Shown piece after piece: positions 11,344 to 22,944 of a stretch of 64,000 nt of DNA (positions are counted from its first letter, which is position 1; every line of letters starts with the position of its first letter). The notes beneath the pieces were generated by a model. The model saw only the letters and a program-made list of their open reading frames with translations, did not search any database and was not told the DNA's origin. Source of the DNA: Hexactinellida sp. DTS-2022 (Eukaryota > Porifera > Hexactinellida); contig JAPNXP010000006.1 of assembly GCA_028753945.1 (NCBI GenBank), positions 2,294,001-2,358,000 on the forward strand, given 5' to 3'. A program made the translations under genes and the position numbers.

Positions 11344-12029
11344 CAGTGGTGTTTTGCCAAAAAAAGAAGTGGGGGGGGCGCTCCCTTTTCAACTTTTTGC
11401 ATTTTCTTAGTGCTAAATTTGAAAACGGCCCGCAATAATGAAGTGGGGGCCATGTACATGCCATAGGTTCATACCAAAGCCAAAATCTAGGAAATTTGTT
11501 CATGATCTGTCAACACTGCTCAAATTTCACAAAAATATACTATTATAGGATGATGGAAATTTAGAAATTTTGAAAAAATCATCGTAAATCTGCTATAAGA
11601 GATCCATAGAGAACAATAATGATATTAAATGAGGGTAAGTTAAAATGGCGACAAAAATTTTCAACTTGATGTTACATTCTATAGATAACTGACTGGAAGG
11701 AGCGCCCTCCTGGGATATAAGCGCCCCCCTAGCGAAATAAGTGGGGGGGCGCGCCCATAGGCGCCGAAAGTGGGGGGGGTTAGGGAGGGTGTCACCCCCC
11801 CTGGCCGAAGAGAAGTAAGGGAAGAAAAATGGAAAATTATTGATTCCCTAATGAGTTTGTATAAATATCAGTTGATGACGTATTTATATATAAAATTATG
11901 CCTATCCAACATTGATTTTATCCTCATACGCATTGTTTTTTGAACTTTCACATTTGAATATTACATCACCCCCCCCTAGCGTTTGAGTGTTTCGGCGCCC
12001 CCCGAGCCACCCCCCTCAAAACATCACTG
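11344..12029. mobile_element. hAT-like non-autonomous element
   Basis: Ends CAGTGGTGTTTTGCC / CAGTGATGTTTTGAG with an exact 8-bp duplication TTCATAAG (11336-11343, 12030-12037). Subterminal sequence is full of G and C runs (GCGCCCCCC). A block CATAGGCGCCGAAAG at ~11757 recurs at ~53660 and suggests a smaller nested GC-rich insertion. Confidence 0.88.
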
Positions 12030-12285
12030 TTCATAAGTTTAGATCTCTATTCTGTTTTCCACCTCACGGTGGATAAGGCTTCGAAGCATACGTTAATTGA
12101 ATTACGAGTATGTAACACAAACGAACAAAGGACCCGAAGCGACCATTGTGAGAGAGTGATCCGTCGCGAAGCCTCCGAGACCGAAGGGCTCGTATTATTA
12201 AAACTCGATATTTTAGAATTTGTGTGTGTGTTTGTGCCTTTGTCAGGATTGTATTAAAGTGATAGGGGAATGGAAACCCGGATAC

Positions 12286-12388
12286 CGACAATTCGTACCA
12301 CGATAATTCGTACCACGACAATTCGTACCAGACAATTCGTACCAGCGACAATTCGTACCACGACAATTGGTACCACGACAATTCGTAT
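12286..12388 (+). repeat. 15-bp minisatellite, copy 1
   Basis: About seven units of CGACAATTCGTACCA with one- or two-base variants, followed by TATCTAATTTGATTGGTC. The same array and the same flank occur inverted at 19940-20076, so the array is carried inside a dispersed repeat. Confidence 0.9.
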
Positions 12389-12770
12389 CTAATTTGATTG
12401 GTCTAATTATTTATAAAAGTTAGGTATAAATTATTGTATTTTTATTTGAGTATTAAATTAAGGAATAAATTGCTGTATCTACAGTAAGATTAGAATTATA
12501 ATATCTTGTGATCAACTAAATCGTATCTGTGAAGATGGAATTTATCTTAAAAATGATAAACTAAACTAAACAATAGCTGTAGCTTTCTATTCATCTGAGT
12601 AACTTTATTGTTCTCAGTAACTTCGTCATGCTTCTATTCTATTCATCTCTTTGATTGTTCTCAGTAACTTCGTCATTAACTGGTTGCAAATCACATGTAA
12701 AATTATACAGCTATAAATAAAAATATAAGCATAAAATTTATAACATTGTTCGAGCAAAGAAAATTTACAT

Positions 12771-14202
12771 ATGGAGCCCCCTCTGGCTCCGCATTTCAGG
12801 CTAATAAAGACGCAAAGAGGAGGAAGCAAGCTGGTAGAGAGAGGATACATATACGGACAACACAGGAGAGTAGGAGAGGTGACGCATTGGCTGTGCGAGA
12901 AGAGAGGGATTTGTTATGCTAGAATACACACACAAGGTACGGAGAAAGTGAAGCGCACGAATGAGCACCTCCACGCCCCTGACCAGCATGCAGTGAGCTG
13001 CTGTGAGACCAAGATAGGCATCAAGAGGCGGGCACGGGAGTCGCAGGACAGCTCGCACCACATAGTGGGGGAGAGTATGGTGACGGTATCTGAGGGCACG
13101 GCTGTTAAGCTACCCAAGCTGGACAGCCTGAAGCGGACAATACAGCGCCAGCGCGTGCAGCAGCTGGCAGCCCCGGTGCAGCCTGCCGGTCTGGAGGAGC
13201 TGGTGCTACCGGCAGAGTACCAGCAGACAGCCAAGGGGAGCAGTTCCTCCTCTACGACTCGGGACCGGAGGCGCAGAGGATCCTCATCTTCGGGACACAG
13301 CGCAACCTGGAGATGCTGCGGCTGTCGGACTACTGGATGGCTGACGGCGCCTTCAAGACGGCTCCCTCCCTCTTCGCCCAGGTATATGTGGTGCATGCAC
13401 TCCGTGGAGGGCCTCAAGTCATGCGGGATGGTCACCTGCTGCCGAGCCTGTTCGTGCTGCTGCCCAACAAGACGGAGGCTACCTACAGGAGGATGTGGGA
13501 GCAGATTCGCCTACTCTGTCCCCTTGCCCAGCCGAGGGAGATGCTCTTGGACTTCGAGAAGGCTGCGATTAACAGCTTTGAGGCGGTGTGGCCGGACACA
13601 CTGGTCAAGTGCTGCTTCTTCCACCTCACGCAGAACGATGGCGCAAGGTGCAGGCTGCTGGCCTGCAGGCTGCCTAAGGCCAGGACGAGGAGCTGGCTCT
13701 GCGCATCCGACACCTCCCAGCTCTCGCGTTCGTCCCGCTCACGGATGTGCCCGGCCTGTTTGCAGCTGTAGCGACGCTGCTTCCGATGCCAGAGGCCGCC
13801 GAGCTGGTCCTGTACTTCGAACAGACCTACATCGGGCGTATTCTCCCAGGCGGCACATACCAGGCGCCGCTGTTCCCTATCGACCTCTGGAACTACCACA
13901 TAGAGACGCCCTTCGGACTGCCTCGGACCACCAACGCCGTGGAGGCCTGGCACCGCAGCTTAAACGCCACTGTTGGCTGCCACCACCCTACCATATGGAA
14001 GTTCATAGCTGCCCTGAAGCGGGAGCAGGGCCTTGTGGAGGTGCGGCAGGCTAAGTTCACCGCAGGAGCGGCGCCCACCAAGCGGAAGAGCGCACAGGCT
14101 AACGAGGAGAAGCTGATTAATCTAGTCGCCAGTTATTATAGTCGTAATCGTATAGAGTTCTTGAGAGGAGTAGCACATCATTTCAGTTTGGGAGCGGATT
14201 AA
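12771..14202 (+). mobile_element. MULE (FLYWCH-type) transposase, left copy of the inverted pair
   Basis: The N-terminus carries a FLYWCH-like zinc finger (HWLCEKRGICYAR; W40, C42, C48 and a distal HLH). The MULE core follows in a second frame from 13230: LLYDSG, WMADGAF with the first Asp, then LLDFEKAAINSFE and CCFFHLTQN. The C-terminal part is in a third frame from 13747: YFEQTYIGR, RTTNAVEAWH, ATVGCHHPTIWKF. Lesions: a one-base shift in a G run near 13225, a shift near 13645 and a TAA near 13675, so it encodes no full transposase. GC content is strikingly higher than the surroundings. Long open frames on the opposite strand here are shadows of this GC-rich gene. Confidence 0.9.
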
Positions 14203-15502
14203 TACCTATCACTAGGCTGTTAATCCCTCTCTACTGAAAGGGTATGCTACGACTCCTAGAAACTCTATTCCAGTGCGGCCATAATAGCTGGTTGCTAGGT
14301 TAGACAGCTTCTCGTTAGCCTGTGCGCTCTTCCGCTTGGTGGGCGCCTCTCCTGCGGTGAACTTAGCCTGCCGCACCTCCACAAGGCCCTGCTCCCGCTT
14401 CAGGGCAGCTATGAACTTCCATATGGTAGGGTGGTGGCAGCCAACAGTGGCGTTTAAGCTGCGGTGCCAGGCCTCCACGGCGTTGGTGGTCCGAGGCAGT
14501 CCGAAGGGCGTCTCTATGTGGTAGTTCCAGAGGTCGATAGGGAACAGCGGCGCCTGGTATGTGCCGCCTGGGAGAATACGCCCGATGTAGGTCTGTTCGA
14601 AGTACAGGACCAGCTCGGCGGCCTCTGGCATCGGAAGCAGCGTCGCTACAGCTGCAAACAGGCCGGGCACATCCGTGAGCGGGACGAACGCGAGAGCTGG
14701 GAGGTGTCGGATGCGCAGAGCCAGCTCCTCGTCCTGGCCTTAGGCAGCCTGCAGGCCAGCAGCCTGCACCTTGCGCCATCGTTCTGCGTGAGGTGGAAGA
14801 AGCAGCACTTGACCAGTGTGTCCGGCCACACCGCCTCAAAGCTGTTAATCGCAGCCTTCTCGAAGTCCAAGAGCATCTCCCTCGGCTGGGCAAGGGGACA
14901 GAGTAGGCGAATCTGCTCCCACATCCTCCTGTAGGTAGCCTCCGTCTTGTTGGGCAGCAGCACGAACAGGCTCGGCAGCAGGTGACCATCCCGCATGACT
15001 TGAGGCCCTCCACGGAGTGCATGCACCACATATACCTGGGCGAAGAGGGAGGGAGCCGTCTTGAAGGCGCCGTCAGCCATCCAGTAGTCCGACAGCCGCA
15101 GCATCTCCAGGTTGCGCTGTGTCCCGAAGATGAGGATCCTCTGCGCCTCCGGTCCCGAGTCGTAGAGGAGGAACTGCTCCCCTTGGCTGTCTGCTGGTAC
15201 TCTGCCGGTAGCACCAGCTCCTCCAGACCGGCAGGCTGCACCGGGGCTGCCAGCTGCTGCACGCGCTGGCGCTGTATTGTCCGCTTCAGGCTGTCCAGCT
15301 TGGGTAGCTTAACAGCCGTGCCCTCAGATACCGTCACCATACTCTCCCCCACTATGTGGTGCGAGCTGTCCTGCGACTCCCGTGCCCGCCTCTTGATGCC
15401 TATCTTGGTCTCACAGCAGCTCACTGCATGCTGGTCAGGGGCGTGGAGGTGCTCATTCGTGCGCTTCACTTTCTCCGTACCTTGGGTGCGTATTCTAGCA
15501 TT
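12915..15502. repeat. ~1.19-kb near-perfect inverted repeat
   Basis: Arms 12915-14108 and 14309-15502 meet across ~200 bases of weaker inverted homology centred near 14208. Arm identity is close to complete and falls sharply at both ends. Confidence 0.9.
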
Positions 15503-15523
15503 ACATTTCTTCTCTCTTCCCAA
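14212..15523 (-). mobile_element. MULE transposase, right copy (inverted)
   Basis: This is a reverse-complement copy of 12915-14108; matching positions add up to 28417 with no indel across the core. It carries the same frameshifts and the same premature stop, so the lesions predate the duplication or were copied between arms. The visible core difference is one codon (GAA versus GEA before PTKRKS). Outside the core the copies differ much more: the C-terminal ~110 bases read SNLATSYYGRTGIEFLG here against INLVASYYSRNRIEFLR in the left copy, with a 3-bp indel at the boundary. Confidence 0.9.
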
Positions 15524-15606
15524 TCAGCCAATGCCATCCTCTCCTCTCTCCTCTCCATCAGGTGCAGCTACCAAAGAAGAAGGACAGCTGTCAAGATGTG
15601 GTAGCT

Positions 15607-16116
15607 CAGAGCATTAAGCGCTCCTAGTTTTTTGGAGCGCGCTCCCGCTCCGCGCTCCTAATCATAAAAAGGAGCGGCGCTCCTGTTTTCGCTCCTCCGA
15701 AAAAAAGGAGCGCACACCCGCTCCCGCTCCTGAAAAATTGGAGCGCGCTCATTTTGCGCTCCTTTTTCACACCTTTCAAAATGAAAAAAAATGTAAATCG
15801 TCAGAATTACGTACTTTTTAGGGCAAAAATGTAAAATTTGGTGATTTTCAGAAATTTTTTATCTCGTAACTCTCCAATTCACATTTTGCTTCAAATCTTG
15901 ATGAATTATGGACATAATTAGGAAATTATCTGTGAATAAATGTACTAGATGTTTTGCAACAATCTAAGAAAAAAGGAGCGCGCTCCTCAATAATTGGAGC
16001 GGCGCTCCACCTCCCGCTCCTCAATTTTACAAAGAGCGCGCTCCAGCCTGCGCTCCTGAAAAATGGAGCGCGCACCAGGAGCGGCGCTCTTTGGAGCGCG
16101 CTCCTTTAATGCTCTG
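15607..16116. mobile_element. GC-rich hAT-like MITE packed with GGAGCGCGCTCC
   Basis: Ends CAGAGCATTAA (both strands), flanked by a 7-bp duplication GGTAGCT (15600-15606, 16117-16123). Both terminal zones consist of many copies of the palindrome GGAGCGCGCTCC and its half GGAGCG. The middle (15775-15970) is AT-rich and plain. No coding potential. Confidence 0.82.
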
Positions 16117-16139
16117 GGTAGCTGCACCTACAACTCTCT

Positions 16140-16340
16140 CTCCACCAGCATTATTTCTAAGTTACTATCTCTTAATAATTCTACAATAATCAAATCAAAA
16201 CTTAATTCTACAATAACCAAATTAAAACTTAATTCTACAAATCTACAATTATTTCTACAAATCAAATCAAAAACTTAATTCTACAATTCTACAATTATTT
16301 CTACAAATCAAATCAAAAACTTAATTCTACAACTCAATTA
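16140..16340 (+). repeat. AT-rich minisatellite
   Basis: Imperfect tandem units around TTAATTCTACAA and AATCAAATCAAAA, about 25-45 bases apart. The open frame across it simply reads the repeat. Confidence 0.75.
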
Positions 16341-16344
16341 ATCA

Positions 16345-18035
16345 AATCTTCGTTATTTTTTATCTATTTTGTAATCATTATATTATTATTATTTTATTAT
16401 TGTCTACTCCAATTGAATAAATCATTGTAATCATTTCTTTTAAGTTTTAATTAACCATTATAATAACTAAAGGATAAGCCGACATGGATTAATTATTATC
16501 CTCTGTTCTACAAGAGGGATTTGAACTGGGTCAGTAAGTACTGTAGAATCAGGTTAATACGAAGAAAGATAAAGCGAAATATCGGTTAAAGCGCACAAGG
16601 TTAGATTTAACTGGCAACAGTTAATACGAATTTCGCACAAGAGGAATAAATTTGATGAACTGTAGTAGCTCATTTTTGAGAGCTGTTCTAGCTGGCAAAG
16701 TAAGGAGATTGGTTAACCGTTCTGAGATTACGTTTGCGATTCGTATTCGGGTTCGTACTCCCTTATTCGGGCACTGTCATCAGGAGCAGAGGCTGCCCAT
16801 GACTAGAATTTACCCGGATCTTAGAATTACAATGGCTAGTAATGTGCAATCCCAAAGTGTATAGTCCATAATTTCTAGATTCATTCAAAAAATATAAAAA
16901 CGGTTGGTATCTTTAGGATGTGTAGTATTTCTAGGAAAATAATATGCAGTAATACGATGTGTTTTTCATTCGTACTCAAAATTATAATATATACATTTAT
17001 GATCGCATCATAGGTGGCTTGATTAAGGGTACTGAGAAAGTAAGTAGTAAATTAAATAGGTACACTAGAAAATCATGAATATGCGAATTCGTGACCTACG
17101 GTGAATAATTCAAATGTTTTGAGAAGGTGAAAGAATGCAAACGAAAATAATCTGAAAAATACTAACTGATTTTCCATATTTTCGTGCAACAATGTTGCAA
17201 GAAATGGAACATGTTCAATTCCATGCAACATGTTGCATGCAATAATATTGCGTGCAACAATCAACATACACCATACAACTAAGTTGTATGCAACTTTGTT
17301 GCATCGTGTATGGTGGGTGAATATGGCTTAAGTACGTGGTTAACTTAGTGAATACTGAGGGTGATCAGTAGTTATTAGAATTTCATGAATTAATGAATTG
17401 AGACAATTATTATTATATAGTCATAGTGGATAGCATAAACTACACTTAAAAGTTGCTAGAATGAAAATTTGAAGGCAATGCTAATAAGATAATTGAGAAT
17501 TAGTTTCGTATAGTAGTTCATTACTAGTTGGACAAGTATAGATTCGTTTCAAGTGATCTTTTCGATTTACTATGTGGCTTTCCAGTATAATATTGTGCAT
17601 GCTTCACGCACAACGCTTGATTGCTCGACAATTAGCGAACCACAGAATTTGAGACATGTGAGATAATGGTTACAACAGTAACTGAAAATGCACGATGCCA
17701 TGTTTCTACAGCGTTCGTGGTTATAGGTAATCCGTATGTAACTAAACTGATTTCATTCCACATTGGAATTGGGAATAAAGGCAAATCACAGTATCCTTTT
17801 TCCCCGACATATGTATTCTTATTATAAGAAAAAAGGGCAATGCTTCAGTTGGAAATTGGGATTTAAGCTGTTCAAATGCTGTTAATATATACTGCGGGGG
17901 TAAGTAAATATTCCAAAGTAGGCAACATTCTACAAATTAGTGCGAAATCTGGATCGTTCAAATACCGAATTTGTAGACATAATTCTTGTACTTTCCTATA
18001 CACTGATTGCGATAAGTGGAAAATCAGCCCTTGAA
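16345..18035. other. Non-coding stretch
   Basis: I see no gene. Near 17160-17320 there are clustered short palindromes built on GCAACATGTTGC and 'CACCATACA...TGTATGGTG', which may be a small degenerate inverted-repeat element. Confidence 0.4.
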
Positions 18036-18038
18036 ATA

Positions 18039-18195
18039 CAGTGGAATTGCTTTATTAGCAACTCGCATTTTGCATGGAATTTGGTTGCTAATAGGGGAAC
18101 AGAAATAACATTAAAAGCTCGCTTGGGATATTAAAATATGTTGCAAATAGAGCAATGTTGCTAATAGGGTAGTTGCTAATAAAGCAATTCCACTG
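18039..18195. mobile_element. Mariner-like MITE (157 bp)
   Basis: Ends CAGTGGAATTGCTTTATTAG and its exact complement, with TA on both sides. Nearly palindromic throughout (GTTGCTAATA motifs). Confidence 0.9.
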
Positions 18196-18229
18196 TATGT
18201 CATTTGCCAACACTTCTCTGAAAGGTTAA

Positions 18230-19099
18230 GGAGATAGACCCGCCGATTTTTGACACCCGATGACCCCCAAATATTATTGTATTTTTGAACAGTACTAGTA
18301 ATTCTAAGAAGGACGTAGATGCTCAGAATTTCAAAAATCGAAAAATTTGAATTAGATATTCATAGTCAAAGTTTAGCCTAATAGTGAATCCATACTAGTC
18401 ATTCTAAATTCTAGCTATTTACTCTATTTGGCGCAAGTTCTATTACAGTGCAAGTTTAACTCTACTACATTAGTACAAGGGATTATGCCACACAGAATTT
18501 GCGATATCGATTTGATTCTTTTTTTCTATAGATTTTCAAATATTCACTCGATTTTATCAGAAATATGGCATTATATAATTATTAACTCTATAACTTTGTA
18601 TTAAAGTTGAAAATCGACACGGCATAATCCCAAGAACAACTGACAAGGATCATTTTTGAGGGATAGTTTTTCTCTCTACGACTTATACTTTTTGAGATAA
18701 ACATAAGAATACAAAGGTCACTCTCAGGAAATTCTAACGGAATGTATTTGTACAAAATGACGGTGATTTTGACCTTTGGTGACGTCAAAAAGGTTAAAAA
18801 AATGTCCGAATCAAATTTTTCTTTTGGATTTGGATAGATAGCATGTCAAAGTATAGCTAGGAATGGTTAAACTAAATTTATCGTATTTCATGAATTTACA
18901 ATTATTGACCCCTCTATGGCCATGTTATTCTATAAGAAGATGATTTTGACCTTTAGTGACGTCAAAAAGGTGAAAAGAATGTCTGAATCGAATTTTTCTT
19001 TCGGATTTGGATAGAAAGCATGTCAAGGTACAGCGAGAAGTATTTATCATAGATTATTTGGATCCAGCGTTCGATTGACAAATCGGCGGGCCTATCTCC
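18230..19099 (+). mobile_element. TTAA-type MITE, full-length copy
   Basis: Ends GGAGATAGACCCGCCGAT / GGAGATAGGCCCGCCGAT (complement), with TTAA at 18226-18229 and 19100-19103. The interior contains two related segments around GTGACGTCAAAAAGGT (~18780, ~18960). It has no transposase. A diverged, truncated copy sits in the RAG1-like gene at ~3850-4450. Confidence 0.88.
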
Positions 19100-19103
19100 T
19101 TAA

Positions 19104-19939
19104 TCGAACCCTGCTCGAAATCAATCAAAATGTAATTTGGGTTGGAGTCTGGACATAAGCGTTTGATACTATTCCACATCCTTCTGTTTTCCCAAGGAAT
19201 CGACAAATAATCCATACTATTTTAAAAGTATATTCATTAAATTCATTAAATAGACAACAGCTCTCACCAGAACCATTCTAGACAACAACACTGCACTGTA
19301 ACTTTATTTAATATTAGGCTAATATAAAGTGAGATCTTCCGTGTCAATTTGAAGTTTATTAATTAATTTCGGATAAACCACTGTTAATCTTGTTACCAGG
19401 GGTAGAATCTACACTGATAATATCTATCAATGACTCATTAAATTGTATGTTGAAACTTGAAATTTATAAGTTAGGGCATATACAACTAGACGCTTAGAAA
19501 GTTGAGTGTTTTAAAAGATTGAATCCTTGCCATTATGATATAGTAAGAAAGTGAGACTGTTCGCTACAACTTACAAAGGGCATTCGGTACTGGTTCCATA
19601 AACGTTTCTCATAACTAATAATCATTCAATAGAATGAAAGCATATATTAATGATATTTTTAAACATCTCATAATTGAGGTTAAATTCAGAATGGATCAAA
19701 GCAAGTAAGAGTATGTAATTACTCAACACTCGCAGAATAAACTTATTTAATCTAGTTTAAATAAATAGTCACACAATGATTAGTTACCAAGTAAAAGGAA
19801 TTCTTGATCTTGTAACGTTATTTCGTCAATTATTAGATTGCATCGTAAAAGAATAAAATATGCATTCAAATTCACAAATTCAATCATATTTTCATTAGAA
19901 TAACAAAACAACTTTTATAAATAATTAGACCAATCAAAT
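19104..19939. other. Non-coding stretch
   Basis: No gene or clear element seen in this AT-rich sequence. Confidence 0.5.
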
Positions 19940-20076
19940 TAGATACGAATTGTCGTGGTACCAATTGTCGTGGTACGAATTGTCGTGGTACGAATTGTCG
20001 TGGTACGAATTGTCGCTGGTACGAATTGTCTGGTACGAATTGTCGTGGTACGAATTGTCGTGGCACGAATTGTCGG
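19940..20076 (-). repeat. 15-bp minisatellite, copy 2 (inverted)
   Basis: About eight units of GAATTGTCGTGGTAC, preceded by GACCAATCAAATTAGATA, the complement of the flank at 12388-12410. One internal spacer variant (TCGCTGGTACGAATTGTCTGG) is shared with copy 1, which shows common descent of the whole array. Confidence 0.9.
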
Positions 20077-20905
20077 ACTTCCATGGAAACCGTATTTATA
20101 TTTGAGATATACACAAACTTCCAAATGTTATAATAGGTTGACATTTTTAAATTTATATTATTAATATTTATTGTTGTTGTTTGCACAAATAGAAACAAAT
20201 TAATGAACATTCAAAATCGACCCAGAAGTTAGCTTTCAACGGGAATTATTAGTAAACAAATTATAAGTATGGAAAATGATTAAGTACTGTTTAGCGTAAA
20301 TTTGAGTAGTTTAGGGATGTTTTTTATATTCTAATAATCATTTGGATAACCAATGGTGTACGGTATTGAATTTATGTGTGAGTATATTATTATCATTCCA
20401 TCGTATCTTATATAAATATGATTCGAAATATATCTCAAATAATTCTGAAACATACAAAATGTATTATCTGTATATTCGTGGATGACAATTGATGCACCCT
20501 AGTAATGACAGAGAAGGTGCCTGAATGAAACAAGTACGATTTATAATTTAATACGTAAGAAATATGTTGTTCTGGATGATTTATTTGATTTGTAGTTCAT
20601 CATTCTTGCTTATTTGTTATTCATTTTTGAAATATTGAAGCTCAAATTCATAATGTATTTACCCTATTTGGCCTTCAAAACTCCTTAGGAATACTGAATT
20701 TTGTGTGATTCTAGATATGTATTTTGAAGTTCTTCAGTTTGCAGATTAATATATTAGTAGGAATAAGCTTGACCTTTGAGTGATGCCATACAGTCTATTT
20801 TCCCCCAGCTGCTTTATCATAATATGATATAAAAGCAGCTAATTGAATAAACACTACTATTTACTATTTCTATTGTATATCGTTTTAATAATTCATTTAT
20901 CGAAA

Positions 20906-21259
20906 ATGCGTTGGGAGTTTAAGGAAACTTATTCTTTTGAAGCACGTTGTAAAGAATCTGCTAAAATATTGTTGAAATACAATGATAGAATTCCAGTTAT
21001 TGTTGAGAAAGTTCCTAAATCCTCAATTGCTGATATAGACAAAAAGAAATTTCTTGTACCATCTGATTTAAGTGTTGCACAATTTATGTATATAATTCGA
21101 AGAAGGATTCAATTACCACCTGAAAAAGCAATGTTCTTGTTTGTGAATAAGTCTATGCCTACAACTAGTACTCCGATCAGCAGTATCTATGAAGAACACA
21201 AGGACGAAGATGGATTCTTATATATTGCTTATGGGGGAGAAAATACATTTGGTAGTTAA
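20906..21259 (+). CDS. GABARAPL2 / GATE-16-like ATG8-family protein
   Basis: 117 residues, the usual ATG8 length. ATG8 proteins are ubiquitin-like; after ATG4 trims the C-terminus they are joined to phosphatidylethanolamine on autophagosome membranes and bind LIR-containing partners. The sequence starts [15 protein letters not shown], then [45 protein letters not shown] and [16 protein letters not shown], and ends GGENTFGS. The FG before the last residue is the expected ATG4 site, so only Ser would be removed. 'CKESAK', 'VAQFM-IIR-RIQLP-EKA' and 'GENTFG' favour the GATE-16/GABARAPL2 branch over GABARAP or LC3. The open frame extends upstream to 20843, but the ATG at 20906 matches the family start; the extra 21 hydrophobic residues are probably untranslated. 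There are no introns, unlike typical animal orthologues, so it may be an expressed retrocopy. No poly-A remnant is obvious. Confidence 0.93.
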   Translation: MRWEFKETYSFEARCKESAKILLKYNDRIPVIVEKVPKSSIADIDKKKFLVPSDLSVAQFMYIIRRRIQLPPEKAMFLFVNKSMPTTSTPISSIYEEHKDEDGFLYIAYGGENTFGS

Positions 21260-22940
21260 GAGTGCATCTCAATATTACAAATAGATTGATAATGTTTGTA
21301 TATTTAATTTCATTGACCATGCTATAGTATTTTACTACAAATTGTATTATACAAGTAGTTATTTATTAGTAAATAATTTAGTATTATCATATATTATGTA
21401 TTTTTTATGTAATACCTATAACAGGGGCGGCGCAAGGACTCGTTTTTGTTTTTGTTTTTGGTAGACACAATATGCGAATCGTCGTATTAACCCCAACCAA
21501 ACACATGGAAATTTCGAAACATGAAGCTCTGGTAAAGAACCTGATGCTGGAGCTATAATACATCCCCTACAATTACTTATATTATTTTTCATAACCATAG
21601 TAATAATTATGTCCAATATAATGGGTCCCTGTAAAATATAAATTTTCTTCTAATTGAGGCTATGATTTGACGCATACTAATTTCAATATTCGTACAGTTA
21701 AGCATATAAATGTACTCATAATAGACAGTTGACTCCGGAATTATTGTAGATTGAGAACAATGGCCGAAATTTGGAGACTATAATGGTCTTTTCGATTATA
21801 TATAATGAAACTGGAAATTCCAATATAATGGGGTTAAGAAATCTGAATAATTAGTTATCCTTGTTCTGATTCGTACAATTTAAAAATTAGAATACATTTA
21901 AAATTAGAATTCAAAATTAGGTCGCAATGTGCAACAGCCTTTATCGATTGGGATTCTGTGTTTATGACTATGCATATAATTATACAATTCGATGCCAACA
22001 AATACATTTATATTATCAAAATAATTTACAATCTAAATTAAGTTCAGGCCGATAAGGTGTATCTGTCAATTCTACTGAAGATTTGAACATAACTGGACTG
22101 ATAAGTTAAAAGTTCTGGCATACTAAATGTAATTTTGAATCACTATACAATGCTCAAGTCATTCAATTGGCGGCGCTACCTCGGCTCCACTGGTGGGACA
22201 CAGCCTACCTGATTTGGGACACACTAACATTAATGCCCCACCTGAGGTGGGGCACAGATCCCCCTCCTGCCTCCCTTACGTCATGCGATACATCCTACTG
22301 ATTAAAAATTACAGCTATCCCGACACCATGTTCTTTGGGGTACTATATTTGTTGGTTTAGTGAATAATAGTGCCTCCACAAGAAAATCCTGTGTGCAGAG
22401 TTATAATTTTAGATTTACTCCCTTTGAATAAATTTGATTTAATCAAACCTAATGAATTTGATGTAGTCTAATATATTACAAGCCCTTCGGTCTAAGTCGC
22501 TTCAAGGTGGACCGTTTACCCGCTATGTGGTCTTGATATATTGCTGAGAATTTTTGAACTATTCTTAGTTTATTAAACTTAACAACAATAGCCATAGCAT
22601 TCTATACACTCGCGATGGTGAAAACTACAAATTTTGGACCAGGAATTGGTTAAATAATTCACTAATTTATGAAGTTTCTCAATTTGTGGCTCGACTGAAT
22701 GCTTTTTCACTATTTTGTACATTATTTTAATAAAATCCTTATTCAATAGTACAATCAGGCTCGTGTAGTATGAAATGTTTAATATTATACGAACCACCCA
22801 TAAAAAATGTAATAATTTACATTGGTGGATATTAACTAATTAATGGGATTCTAAAAACTGTTGATTAATATATCATGGCCTTTCACCAACAAAAATATCA
22901 AATAGATCTCTCCATGAAGCAAGTTGGTGACATCCGTTAA
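21260..22940. other. Non-coding stretch with repeat fragments
   Basis: No gene seen. At 22165-22290 is a degenerate relative of the hAT-like MITE at 34440-34563 (GGCGGCGCTA, ACACTAACATTAATGCCC, CCACCTGAGGTGGGGCAC). At 22320-22410 is a degenerate copy of the repeat X hairpin (CGACACCATGTTCTTTGG ... AATAGTGCCTCCAC). Confidence 0.55.
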
Positions 22941-22944
22941 ATTG

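Noticed and set aside
12286-12388. CRISPR-like array
   Set aside because: Units are contiguous with no spacers, and the genome is eukaryotic.
12914-13953. Long antisense frames across the MULE pair
   Set aside because: Shadows of a GC-rich gene; the sense frames carry the transposase motifs.
12771-15523. Assembly artefact as the sole explanation of the inverted MULE pair
   Set aside because: Diverged inner and outer edges and a 3-bp indel argue for two real copies, though long reads are still needed to settle it.
20843-20905. Hydrophobic N-terminal extension of the ATG8 frame as a signal peptide
   Set aside because: ATG8 proteins are cytosolic and the internal ATG at 20906 matches the family start exactly.
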